Assembly: GCA_037102815.1 (NCBI GenBank)
Contig: BTPP01000010.1
Location: forward strand, 310,001-374,000
Reading direction: 5' to 3'
From: Neurospora intermedia
Taxonomy: Eukaryota > Ascomycota > Sordariomycetes > Sordariales > Sordariaceae
Length of the DNA: 64,000 bases
Below the pieces are notes generated by a model that made no database searches, was not told where the DNA came from, and saw only the letters and a list, made by a program, of their open reading frames with translations. Of the stretch, positions 35,901 to 47,313 are shown one piece after another. The position numbers were made by a program, and so were the translations under genes. Numbering within the stretch: the first letter of the stretch is position 1; every line of letters starts with the position of its first letter.

Positions 35901-38900
35901 TCATCCACATCGTATCCTCGTGTGTCGCAGTTCTGTTCATGTTGATGCTCGGCTTTGTCTCCCTCGGGCCCGGACTGGGTAATTGCCGGTTCCTCAACCA
36001 GCCCATTCAGGTCGTCGGCAGGGTTATCAACTAGAGAGACGGTCGCGTCGTTTGTTTCACTCGCGTGAATAGCAGAGGCAATGGCATTCGCGACTGGTTT
36101 GCTTTCGGCAAGAGACTCGAAATCCTTGAAATAGTCGGTCTCAGTCGCATTTACCCGATCTTCATTCTGGACGACGGGAGCAATTTGCACTTCGCTCCCT
36201 TTATCTGAAGCCAACCTTGTTTCCGAATTCGCATTGCGGGCATCCACAGAGACCGTTGTCTCATGACTGGGCCGCGGCGGGCGGATAGCAGTTTTGGGGA
36301 AGTCCGACTCTTCAGACAGAGTCTCATTGGACAGTGGTGCAGGCTCGGTTCCGAGTTCTCGATTCTCGGAAGCCAATGCCTCGTCCAATATTATAGGCTC
36401 CGATTCTGTTTCTAGGTAAAAGAGTTAGATTGTGTGATACAGAGAATAATCGTCGTGGTGGTGGTGGCTCACTGTGCAAATCTGACGGCGCCGTCGTGGT
36501 GTCTTTTACCGAAGTGGCCGTTGCGGTAGCATCATAAGACACTGACTTTGCAGCTTCTTCATCGGACTCCTCGGCTACTTGCTCGGGCTGTATAGTGTGG
36601 TCCTTAGGCGTTAACACAACAGATCGCACGTCATCTTCCGAAGGCTTCAAAACTTCCATCCCTGCCGCGACCGAAGCGCCCACCGTAGTCACCCTCGTCC
36701 CAACCTCGGGCTCTTCGGGCTCGGATTCAGGTTCAAAATCGCTCGAGGCATTATCCTTCAATTCCAGATGTCTCACATGTATCGGGCTTATTAGCAAGCT
36801 GTGCCTTGGCGAAGACTCTCCACCTAAACTCAATGCAGGTGTAGACGGTGCCGTCGAGTATGCATCGGCTCCGGGGCTCGCCAGCCAGTGGAAAGGGTTA
36901 GGGGTGTCGGTGCTTCGTGTCGTAAGCCCCGGAGTGAGCAATTGGTGTGGGAACTCTTTGGCATCCTCATAAAGCTGCGGAGTATCCATTACAGGTCGTT
37001 CCAAACGATCAATAGACCATCGCGGTTCTGTCGGTTGTGGATATGTCTCGAAAATTTTGGAAGCAATCCCGTGCCTGTTCGCCAGGTTGGGAGTTGCTGC
37101 TTGGAATGGTCGAGGGTGTTCAACAGATCCTTTTGCGGAATGAGTGGCGTCATAGCTACCTAATGGATTCGACGTCATCGAACGTGTAGGGTGATGCAGC
37201 GTCCGACCGCCGCTTGCTTCCGTGGCGGTGTGAGCTCGCATCAACTTTGGCTCTACAGGTGCCACGGGCACTGCATTAGTACTTTTGGACGAGGAAGACC
37301 TGAAAAACCGTCGCCTGGAGCTCGACTCGCTTTTGATATCGGTCTTCACATCGCTTTTCAAGTCGCTTTTGGAGTCCTTCGATTTGAACATGTTGGAAAT
37401 TTTCTTGCCGAGGCTGAACCTCTTCTTCGAGGACTTTGTTGATGTTGCTGGGGTGGGAGATACCGGTCTCGCGGGGGCTTCGGGAAAATGTGGGATATTA
37501 ACGGAGTAGCTGTCGTCTTGGCTGTTCAGACTGGATCTGCTGCTAGCAATAGACCGTAGACTTTGCCTTAATGATGATGTGGAGCGCCGTTTGAGTGAGA
37601 ATGCTCGTTTGACGAAGGATATTGGGTTGTCGTTTACTCGCTCGGTCGAAGTCTTTGCCGATAAAGGGGGAAATTCTAGTGATGGTCCGTTTTGTCTCTC
37701 AGGCCACTCGACTGAGAGGCCCGGCGAGAGCGGAACTTCGATTGGATGAGGGTGTCTCTCTTCCTCTTCCAGCGCAATGTCGTCGATCGAGCAGGTGTCC
37801 TTAAAGATCATGTCGATATCCTTCTGGATTCGTTCCTTGAGTCTGGACGTCAGGACAGACCCTTCTTCCTCGTGTGATTGGAAAGTCTCTTTTAACCTTC
37901 CGGGTATCTCATGTGTTTGTATCACCTCTTTGAACACCAGATGTCCCCGCTTCCGTGCGTTGACACGTACAGCGGTGTTACGCCCCTGTAGAACATCGCC
38001 GATGCTAGTCTGGATACGGTCTAAAACCGCCTGGATGTCTCGTCGCCCGTGCGATGCAGAAGGGCCGACTGTGAATGCCACAGGTACCTGAACTGACCAG
38101 TTCACCCCTTTCAACTCACATATCGTGAATTCGAAATCGTTCGTTTGGTTGATCTGGGCATCGATGACCTGTGTGACATCTGCAAGGGACTCCTCAACAT
38201 CTCGCACAAAATCTTCGCCATGAGAATCGTGAAATAATGAGAGACTGCTTCTTATGCTGCGCTGTAGGCTGTTGTGAGCAGGCCCCATTCCGTTTGAGAT
38301 CCTCACGTCGATATTGAGGGCCGTACTGTCGCGATGCTGGCATGTCATTGTTGTACATTGCTGCGCATGAATTTCAAGCCTCTGCCTCCTGGGACCCAAG
38401 CTGCGGTTAATAGCCTCTGCTGCGTTCGCCAGTAGATCTCTGCCCATCTCAGCCGTAAGAGGAGTCGCCTGTCTGCTGTAAACTTTGACTGCCCTCTTGA
38501 ATGCCGGAATAAGTCGCCGTGGGTTCCTGTGTCGAATAGAGACCTCGATACTGTAACCGGGGACGAATTCGAATGTTTGGGACTCCTCGAAAAATCGGGG
38601 TGAGGGAATAGCACCAAGCGACATCTGCCCAACTTCTGAGTCTAGAGACGAATCGGCGGTTTCGGGTGTTGCATCGAGAACAGAGCCCCCCAGCCATCGA
38701 AAGTCACTGTCATGTCGTCGGAAAAACATGCCTACCGTCTGGTGACTTGCGATGATAACCTCCTTGGCCGACGCGGCTGTTAAAGGCCGTTGCTGATACG
38801 ACCTGTACGTCCTGACGGCCCATTCCCCCATCCATCCAGCTCTTGTGACGCGATAGGTGAGTTCAAAGCGCAATGGCTTACGGTCATGGGATCCTTCCTT

Positions 38901-39329
38901 GATCATGTCAAGGGCCGTAGGGTCGGTCCGGGTGATGAGCTCCTCGGAGCAGTGCTCGATGCGGCGAAGCAAGCCATTGCATATCCTCCCCGTAGGTTCG
39001 AAGTATGGCGAGCTAACATATGTCTGGTTGTGAGTGACGGAGTGAAGGTCCTGATCGTGGAACTGGATATGGACGTGGACGACGAGAGGGCCGGTGTTTG
39101 TTGTCTCTGCTAGCGTCGCTACAGCGGGTTGTTCCTCTGTAATGGGCGATAGCAGGGCCCTCTCCAGTTCCATGGTCAAGTGAGGCGTGGCAGTGTGTGT
39201 GTCGATATGGCGAGGCTTTGGGTGAGGACCGGCAGGAGCAGGGGCTGGAGGTTCGACGACAGGAGGATGTTGTTTTTTGGATCTCAGTGAAGCCCCGAGG
39301 CTCCGGCGAGACGAGTCCCACCATGCCAT
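29930..39329 (-). CDS. Giant acidic repeat protein (3,112 aa) of unknown function
   Basis: Two exons on the minus strand, 39329-36473 and 36411-29930, with a 61-bp intron, close in frame to 3,112 residues. Residues about 80-510 look folded and contain related modules: two copies of a block ending R/T-PLTA followed by a helix (near residues 181 and 289), and a third related stretch near 338-480. Next comes a basic Ser/Arg/Lys-rich tract (about 590-700, with SKKRFSLGKKISNMFKSK). Exon 2 is extremely acidic and probably disordered. It holds ten copies of a D-P-T-(M/L/I)-P-Q-(F/Y) motif, three of them inside perfect-length 35-residue tandem repeats; a Glu/Gln-rich coiled-coil array with about five copies of a QTE-x-L-L-x-E-L pattern; and two ~85-residue units containing VNCETWIEH or INCETWIEH. 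No membrane segment or enzyme motif was seen. I do not recognise the family. A scaffold or tether role is only inference. Confidence 0.85.
32490..34365 (-). repeat. Dispersed array of ten DPTMPQF-type motifs within the giant protein gene
   Basis: Ten copies of a short coding motif recur at uneven spacing. The consensus is (Y/H/C)-(R/H/C/E)-(D/E)-P-T-M-P-Q-F-(R/K)-P-N, with outer copies more diverged (EPTIPQFWP, DPTLPQFRS). The core DPTMPQF is strongly conserved while the surrounding sequence is not, which suggests selection on a short linear motif. Confidence 0.85.
33242..33556 (-). repeat. Three tandem 105-bp repeats inside the giant protein gene
   Basis: Three head-to-tail copies of 105 bp encode a 35-residue unit that starts EYHDPTMPQFKPNWDGPELP and ends with EQSA or a variant. 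The repeated GTACTC boundaries fall at 33341, 33446 and 33551, an exact 105-bp period. The copies differ by only a few bases, so the expansion is recent or kept uniform by gene conversion. Confidence 0.93.
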
Positions 39330-42300
39330 TCCCTCGGCAGCGTGGAAGTGGTGATCCAGGATCTATCCTTGGTAGGCTCGGACGGGGTCGTGAAGAAATG
39401 TTCGCATGAAGCTAGCCGACTAGGGCGTCCTAGGCGTCCACCGGCGTCTAGGGCTGCCAAGCCGGGAATGGAGACGGTGGCCGACGAGCCCCGGACGGGC
39501 CTGATGCCCTCGAATGGAGCTTTTCTCTTGCTCAAACGTCGTTGACCTTGGACACAGCTTGGCCATGGGCCAATGAGGGCGGCGGTAACGGTGCAATTAG
39601 ACTAGGCGGGTGGGGTTGGAAGGGTTTGGATTGCGGGAGAAGTGGAAAGTGGACAGGAAAATCGGTAAAATCCAGGGCCTGTCTTGCCTGTCTGGATCCA
39701 TAGACCCATGGAGATGTTGGGGGATCGATGGAGGGATGATGCGGGTGCTTGTCAAGTCCTCGTGAGGTTGTGGATTTGGCCGCTGCTGTAGTGTATGTAG
39801 TCTACTGTGTAGTCTGGTTGAAAAGGGCTTCGTAAAAGGCAGTTTGAGTTGGCTTGAGTGGTTGGAGATGTACTAGTAACTGAAGGACGGGAGTCCAGGA
39901 GCAAGTAAACAATGGGATGGGATGGCATCAGAAGGCAGAAGCAATAGAAGAGAAAATGAAAGAGCCATTGAACCGAGACAAGATGGAAGACAGTTCCGGA
40001 TCAAACTTTGAACTAAGCCAGTATGTTCCTAGCCCGTTGGATCACACGCTATTGGCAAGACGAAGAGTGAGATGTGAATGGAACTCAAGTGTGCGTAGGA
40101 TGGAGGCTTCGGGACGGCTCCCACCACATTAGGCAGTCTACCGACCTAACGTTGGTTGAGGTTGGATCTCCATATCATTTTTGTTCTTCGACCTAGTACT
40201 GAGTACGTACGCAAAGTTTGGGGGGAGGGGATGAATTCTTGCAGATTGCCGCACAATGTGGTCACTCGTTGAAGCGTCTGTCGGCCGTGCATTGGCACCA
40301 CGGCAGACACTCTTGACAGCTGAGAAAAGAATCCGTCCAGAGAAGCTGACGCGAGGCAAAAATTGTCGCAAATCCTTCCATTCCGATTGCCCGGAAAAGT
40401 GGCAGCACCATGCTCACACTCGCAACTGCCATCTTTAGTAGACGACGGAGGGGAGGGGACTGCAGTGGCGGGTTGGATCGGAATAACAAAGTTTAGGTTT
40501 TCTCGCTTCTTGCTTCTTTGGGCAGTAGCCTGACACGTTGTCGACTTTGGAGCCGCGTCTGTGTGGAAGGTACCCCTGTGTGCCCATTCCCTATCGAGAA
40601 CGTGATACATACCTCTACAGGTAGGTTACCATGCAAGTTCGCCTTATCTTGCAATTTTTTTGTGATTCAAACTTTTTTCCCCCTCGCAGCTACCTAACGC
40701 AGGCTCGCAGGTCGTTCCTGCGCTTTTTTCGGCTGTGATTAACTTGAACCCTGGAAGGTGCATTCAACCCAAGAACAGGCGGTTTTTTGTCTTGTCTGAC
40801 AGAATGAAAGTCCTCAACATGTACAGCCCTTCTGGAGCTTGTATCAAGACATGGAGGACTTGGGATACGACAGAGTTCTCGAGGAAGTTGGGCGTCACTG
40901 AGGTTTCACAGGCACCAAGAGCTGTCAGAAATATCAGATGGAAATCTGGGACTCTGCGATCACATCCCACGTTTCACAGGTCCATGCTGATGAGGATGAT
41001 GCTGGGTCCTCCAGAGGCCGTCGTCAGTGTCGCACAGGCGGAATCGTGGTTTGTTTTCCGCTCTCACGGGTTTCATTCCTTCTCCGAGTTTCCTTCGGCA
41101 CAAGTCGCTCTTTTTTGGAGGAGCCTCAACCTGCAGAGACTGCCACGTCGGGTCCCAGGTGGGCAAGGCGGGGTTTCATCGCGTCGTCGCCCCTGGTGCT
41201 AGCCGGTGGGGCAGATAAACGCTGGAATACCCTGGAGTTTTTGGAGCACTGCATGGCACGGAGAAAGCCTCGGAATCGACAAGTCATGAATGAATGCACA
41301 CACAATGGCCGGCGTCCCTTCGTTGATGTTGTTGCAAACCAAAAGGATTCCTCTTGAGGGGAGCTCTTTCCTTTCAAGTCCAGGTGTTGGAAAAAGGGGA
41401 AAGTGTCTGCATATCTGTGGGACCACCACCACCACCACCAGCAAGCGCAGGTACAGCTCGCGGGTCGCTGTTCCCAATGACGTTCTGGAACGTCTTGTTC
41501 GCTCGTTTACAGCCAATGGCGGGCACAGCCGGCCGCGTCCGGGACAGATTCCACTGGCCGAGTCTCGTCAACCCGTGATGCGGTGCCAGGGCGAGCAAGT
41601 GAAAAAGACGCAAGTGGGGCCCGGCCAACTGTTAATGGCCAAGTGCTGCCGGTCGTGGCCGACTCCGGATTTCGTCCTTTCAGCTTCTCCGCACCGCCGC
41701 AGGAAGCTCGGGCCTGCTCGGGCTGCACAGCAGCAGTCGCGCCAGCGAGTCCAACTGTCCAACAAGCCTCAAACAGCTGTCCAGTGACATCAACAGACAC
41801 TTCTCTTCCTTCACTACTCATTTCGACACCGACATTTCGGAACCTTGATCGTGGCATCCTGCCCACGAAAGCACAAGTGGCACAATTTACCCCAGAAGGC
41901 GTGCATGGCAACATGCTTCACCGGCATGCCAAGTACCGATACCGACAGCGGCCATGGATGGATGCGGGACATGCTGCGGAAAGTCACATTTGACGGCACT
42001 CATCTGCCCATGTCTCTACCCCGGATTCCCGCTGTCGTGATTACCTATTGCCAAGTAAAAAGGCACCCATTCGTGAAACAAGGGCACGGTTGGGGTAAAA
42101 TCTAGAGGGTTAGGTGAGAAGGTGTGAGAGACGTTGTCGTCGTCTATCGGTAGGGACACCTTGACTACATGGTAACTTGACCATCAACTTGATCTCCCTC
42201 CAAGTATTCAGTTGTCATCAAGTCAACTAGCACAAATGGGGATGACTTGTATCGATGATTTCCACTGTTGCCGCTCGTCTGTGCGCTACTACATACGGTA

Positions 42301-42339
42301 CCGGTAGTGTGCCTCTTGTATACCTCTTAAAGCCTTGCC
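39330..42339. other. Gene-free region of about 3 kb
   Basis: The part near 39330 is the leader and promoter of the giant protein gene. Beyond that no gene was recognised up to the transposon. Open frames here overlap each other on both strands and carry no motifs. The composition is balanced right up to the transposon border, with no obvious RIP spread into it. Confidence 0.45.
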
Positions 42340-42341
42340 TA

Positions 42342-42456
42342 ACCGTGGGTGTGTGGTTGGGGATATCTGTAGAAGCACGCAACACCCACTCTCTTGTAGA
42401 GAGTGGGTAAAAAAATCGAGGGACAGCCAGAAATCGAGGGTCAGTCAAGTCCGTAC
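42342..42456. repeat. Left terminal inverted repeat (115 bp)
   Basis: It begins ACCGTGGGTGTGTGG and matches the right repeat at 114 of 115 positions by eye. It contains an internal hairpin, ACCCACTCTC-TTGTA-GAGAGTGGGT, at about 42385-42408. Confidence 0.93.
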
Positions 42457-42879
42457 ATTAAATATAGCCCTATTTCATTTTATTAGCGAATCGCACCAAA
42501 AATAGAACTAGATTACCTTAATTAATATCGTCTTATCGGTCTTACCATATTATAACGGCCACCCCTATCCCTATTAAACAATATATATTTATATTATAAT
42601 GTACCCTCTAATATTCTCTTTCTTTATTTAATTAGCATTATAAGCGCCTATACCTCTAAGCGGGGGCAACGTAAATCCACTCCTATACGTACCGCCCGAT
42701 AGCTTCTAACTACCTAGGGACAATAGTATATACAGCGCATTATAAAAACTATTAAATTAGTACTAAAACCCAATATACGAAATACTACTCGTATATTTAA
42801 TTATGCTAAAAGCGTAATTTAATAGTACTATAAGGCTCTAAAGAATATTAATTACCCTAATTTGAAGGGTTGTAGTACC

Positions 42880-45220
42880 GGGCGGCTAACGAGCCTCAAT
42901 ATAGTAGAAGATCTCGCAGTTAAAGTATATACCTATTAACTAATCGATATAGGGGGTATACCCGGTAGAGATCTTATAGAGGATACTATAAATAAAATCC
43001 GTATTAAACGTATACCTCTATTACTAATTATATTAAAGTATTAATATAAGAAGTAGAAAGAGAATTACCCTTAATATTCTAATATTAAAGTAAAGTCTAT
43101 TAAAATTAAATATATATCAATTTAATAATACATCGATAATATTACTAAATTCTTTAATATTCTCGAAGTTGTAGTAACCGACTATACTATATTAAGATCT
43201 AGAGTCTAGAATATTAATAAAACCGGTTGCCGTATAACTATATTCAGTAATAACTTCGAAGTTTTAATAGTAATTAAAATAAAGAAGCAGCGGGTTAATT
43301 AATAGTCCGATAGATATATAGTAAGTAAAATACTAACCCTAATAAATATAATAAGAAATTATTAATTTAACTAACCGTAAATCGGTTACTTTAATCGGTA
43401 GAAATAATAATATTAATAACTATTTATTCCTCTTCGTTATATTTAAAAAATAGCTAATAAAAAATATAGTAAATAATAATCTTAATAGCAATGCCTACTT
43501 TACTCAATTAGAGACCGTATTTAATAATAGTAATATTATAATAAATTAGATCCGCTATTTTAACCTTCACTCGTAGAAATATTATACCCTAGTCCAGCGA
43601 GACGGTCTTTACTTAATAGAAGGAAAGACCAACGGTTTTGTAAAGTAGTTTGGTTATAACAAGGACCAGTATAATGCCGACTTGAATATCTATATATACG
43701 ACCCCGACGAAATAGATGAAAAATATAGTATAAGAACTACAACCCTACTAAACAACCGCATTTATTAACTATTAATATTAGACTCTTTTTCTAATTATTA
43801 TAATTTAAATCTTTATAAATATTATTTACAGTTCGATATCCGTATCCTCTTCTTATTTCCTCACAATTCCCACTTTCTATAGCCTATAGATATAGGCGTC
43901 TTTCAACCGCTAAAAGTAGCCTATTAAAAGAAATTCAAAGAATATTTCTAATATAGCGAACTAAATTTGAACTATACTTAGTATACTACCGGTTTATAAA
44001 ATACTTAAAATTACGCATTTAAACGTACAAATATTATCTTTAGCTTTAAAAAGAATAGCATTTACCCGCCAAATTGTACGTATATTCTAATAGTTCTACA
44101 TAAAAAAGCGACGTTTAAAACTACAACTAAATTCCTAAAAATATTACTAGACGAGGACTATTAGAAGGTTAGTACTAAATTCTTTACCTTATTAATAAAG
44201 AAATTGGAAATTAATATAATATATTACAATAAGAAGGTCGAACGCGCTTTTAAATCGGTCGAATTATAGTTTTATAAAAGAATATTCGCCTATAATTATT
44301 TAGAGAAATATTAGTTAAAACAATCTTAACGGTTAAAAGCACTAAATTCTAAGAAATTTAAGAAGTATATAATTAAATTAGAGGGATAGTTTATAAATAG
44401 CATCGCTATTAAACATATACAATATAAAATCGAAAGATACAATATAATAGAAGTAGTGATCGAAAGGAAGAAATAAATAAAATTCGTCGTAGAAGAATAA
44501 AAGAAGGAAACGGCTATTTTAAAGGAGAAATAGTAAATTGAAAAAAAAGACCCTACTAACTATATAAAGTTTAATAAAAATTACTAGCGCTAACCGACTT
44601 TCGAAGAATAGTTAATTAAAATTAGTAATAATAATAGTTATTACAATTTTAATAACCCTCGTTATCCTCTCTAGATATATAATAGTAAATAAAAGCCGGT
44701 TTTTATAATCGATATAAGAAAAGCGCCCTTCGTACCCAATTCTATACTATAACCGCTTCGTAATATAATCGTTACAAATAAAAGCGCAATATTACTAATA
44801 ATAGTTAGTAATATTTTAGGCAAATCTAATAGTAAATTTAATAGCGATAAGGAGGGCGCTAGTTAGAAGATTGTAATTAATACCGATAGCAACGATAACG
44901 AGGAAGGAGAGGAGTAGGTAGATAAAAAAGAGGAAGGTAATAAAAATAAGTAAAAAGACAAAGATAAATTCGTTTTTAACCGAGAATTATACTAGCCAAT
45001 ATAAATTTAACCGCGCCCTCTAAATAAGGTCCTTATTATATTAAAGAGAATTCCCCTCCTAATAGTTAACTCTAATTATAAACGCAATAATATAATAGAG
45101 AATATATTTATTATAGGAAGTAAATACGCCGACGACCCTTTATTTAAACGACCGAATAAAATAATATTAATTATTAACGACGTACGTTGCTTCTATAAAA
45201 TGAAGGAAATAAATTAAACA
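42880..45220 (+). pseudogene. Broken Fot1/pogo-family transposase
   Basis: Landmarks of a DDD transposase survive on the plus strand. At 43210-43227 the N-x-D-E-T-G block reads N-I-N-K-T-G, with both acidic residues altered by G-to-A changes. At 43781-43783 the Asp of the LLILD strand is kept. At 43859-43900 a P-H-N-S-H block is followed by a stop at 43880-43882 where the family has Gln (CAG to TAG), then P-I-D-I-G-V-F-Q-P-L with the third Asp kept. Near 44030-44070 the conserved I-x-x-x-F-x-K-x-x-I-Y-P block follows. The two halves lie in different frames (offset by one), so at least one indel or intron separates them. Many stops interrupt it. The ends are approximate. The downstream part (to about 45220) reads as an acidic and basic tail. 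Confidence 0.75.
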
Positions 45221-45340
45221 ACTAAATCTCAGCAATATAGAGCTATCGTTATCTTTTCAAAATATCTACGGCTTTATATTTATATTATCAATTGAATCTA
45301 TTGACTTTATAGTATAAATGAGGGTATTTTGGTGGTGGGC

Positions 45341-45455
45341 GTACGGACCTGACTGACCCTCGATTTCTGGCTGTCCCTCGATTTTTTTACCCACTCTCTA
45401 CAAGAGAGTGGGTGTTGCGTGCTTCTACAGATATCCCCAACCACACACCCACGGT
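45341..45455. repeat. Right terminal inverted repeat (115 bp)
   Basis: Reverse complement of 42342-42456 with a single difference (a G/A transition, near the inner end). It ends CCACACACCCACGGT followed by the TA target duplication. It carries the same internal hairpin. Confidence 0.93.
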
Positions 45456-45457
45456 TA

Positions 45458-46782
45458 CTTCGTTGAAGCCTCTCTCTTCCCCTCCCTCTGGCTTGAAACG
45501 GCCTCCAGCATCCTACCAAAGGCTGATCGTATATCCATTAAAAGACAAATCGTCAGATCCGAGTTTCAGGCGGCTCATCTTCCGCCCTTTTGTGGTTCAT
45601 CTACCACCATTCCACTTCCTCAGACGACCAAGAGTCAGAGGCTCTACACCTAAACAACAGGGCATTTGTGTTACCCACCAGAGAGCCAACATCTCGCTCG
45701 GAATTGTACTACAGTTTCTCTGTCCCAACGAACGAATCGCCCTCTCACACATACAAACAAGGCAAGCGGTCGGCCCGTCAGCCAGTCGCCGTTGCCCGAG
45801 TCATCATGCATCCCGTTGCCTGACGTTGGGCATATCGGGCATCCTCTGCCTACCTCTGCCCTCCTCCTCTCTCCATCTGGCCGGGAGGTCTAGATATCGC
45901 TGACTTGACGCTACAGTACCTTCTTTCACCAGCTCAGCGCAAACATGCGTCAAGTCATCCTTCTGTCCGGTTTGAGTTACATTTGCTGGCATGATGACAA
46001 GCTTCCAACTCGTTTTTGCACGTTTGACATGGGAGTTTAGCTCGCAGCTCCCATCAACTGGGAGTCACACTATCATTCGTTCGTTTCCTATCTACATAAT
46101 CCATCCGTTTGGCCCCCATTCTCGGGGACCCTTCAGAACATTTTATTTTTCCACATTTGCCGTACCTATCGTTCGCAGTGCCGAATATGGACACCGGTTT
46201 CAAAGCTCGCTTCAAAGAATGAGCCTACAATGCTGTCATTATCCCAAAATGTCCTCACCAACAACAAATCAGCTCAACTGTCCGCCTTGTTCGCCTCGTC
46301 CTGGGCATTCTTGCAGTCCAAAACCGAGCGGAAGAAACTTTCTCAGTGGCTGCTATCTGTTTTCTCGTACGTTGAGTTGACGGAACGGTAGACTTGGCGT
46401 TTATAGACTGTAGGCCTCAGTACATCGAAATCATGCAAAGTGCAAAATCAGGAAGGAAGGGCAGATCTTCAACGGTAAGGCGTTTTGGCGGATTATTGAG
46501 AGAACGGCCTCTCGCATCTCATCTCAATGGATGTAGTAGATATTTGAAAATCGAAAGTTCGCCGTTGAAATTGAATTCTGACAACATCTTGTCTGCTTCA
46601 CACATTTTCTGTGGTTTCCGAAAACTTCGACGGGATCGCAAAATCCCGTCCAAAGAGGTATCCTCCGGTACCTCTCAAGATTCATTCGCTCCATCAAAAC
46701 CCAATAAACTTTCTCGCTTCAATCTACATTTCTTCAACCCCCCAGGCCACTTTCCACTCGAAAGACGCCAACAAGAAAAAAC
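45458..46782. other. Intergenic region right of the transposon
   Basis: About 1.3 kb without a recognised gene. The composition returns at once to that of normal intergenic DNA. The 3' part is the promoter and leader of the small gene at 46783. Confidence 0.45.
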
Positions 46783-47313
46783 ATGGGCAAGAAAAAGAAC
46801 AAGAACAAGAACAACCCAATCGTCGGCGAATTTGCCCGCTACTTTGGCGACAACACTCTCGAGAACTGGCAGCGTTTGTGCCGGGACATTGGCATCCACA
46901 AGGAGCTTCCAAGCATTACTAAATGTCGCGAGGTGCGTTTCGTTTACCGGCCTCTATTCTCTTCACTCACACCTCTATTCATCTTTGTCCCCAATCATCC
47001 CCATCCCCTCAAAAGCTCTGATCAACCAACATCTCCTCCTTCTCCACTCCTCCCCGCCATAAATAATGCCCGACTCTGACGTCTGACCTCTATTTCTCAT
47101 TTACATATAAAGGTCCTGAGATCGGTTCATGTCAATATCTACGACCTCCTAGATGCCGTCCGGGAGGGAACCACCCCGCAACGCTTTGGAAACCCCCGCC
47201 AGCTGGCGCAGTACTCGGTTGCCAACAGAAAAATCTATCCGAGGGACATGGCGGAGAAGGATAAAGTGGGACCAGTTAAGGTGTTGTTGAGGGGCCTCTT
47301 TAGGGGGGGTTGA
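46783..47313 (+). CDS. Small fungal-specific protein, tandem paralogue A (116 aa)
   Basis: Two exons (46783-46932, 47113-47313), with a 180-bp intron in phase 0, give 116 residues. The basic start MGKKKNKNKNN precedes a compact module: W-Q-R-L-C-x-D-x-G-I near residue 28, S-I-T-K-C-R-E at the exon end, then VHVNIYDLLDAV, a Phe/Leu/Tyr-spaced segment (RFGNPRQLAQYS) and KIYPRDMAE before a basic Leu-rich end. The same order of W-L-C, C-R, VN-hydrophobic-D, F-x-L-x-x-Y and Y/F-P motifs occurs in a family of uncharacterised fungal proteins that I recall as widespread in ascomycetes and some basidiomycetes, here without their longer N-terminal part. The next gene is a diverged copy with the intron at the same site. 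The cell function is unknown; there is no signal peptide or membrane segment. Confidence 0.75.

Larger units (their letters stand above)
42342..45455 (+). mobile_element. RIP-degraded Fot1/pogo-type DNA transposon, 3,114 bp
   Basis: The element is bounded by 115-bp terminal inverted repeats and flanked by a TA dinucleotide on each side (42340-42341 and 45456-45457), as in Tc1/mariner/pogo transposons. The interior is extremely AT-rich with pervasive TA steps and has no open frame above 60 codons over about 2.8 kb, unlike any other part of the window. Conceptual reading of the plus strand still shows transposase landmarks, with defects of the C-to-T and G-to-A type. This matches RIP, which acts on duplicated DNA in the sexual cycle of Neurospora and relatives. 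The element is certainly non-autonomous now. Confidence 0.9.

Noticed and set aside
35392-36034. Other-frame open stretches within the giant repeat protein gene
   Set aside because: Repetitive codon usage keeps alternative frames open. The main frame is continuous over both exons.
41290-41993. Overlapping frames of 135-165 codons next to the transposon
   Set aside because: They lie in balanced-composition DNA with equal-quality frames on both strands and no recognisable domain.
46394-47062. Plus-strand frame of 222 codons overlapping paralogue A
   Set aside because: It reads the Lys/Asn-rich start of paralogue A in another frame and runs through its intron. The paralogue frame is supported by homology to its neighbour.
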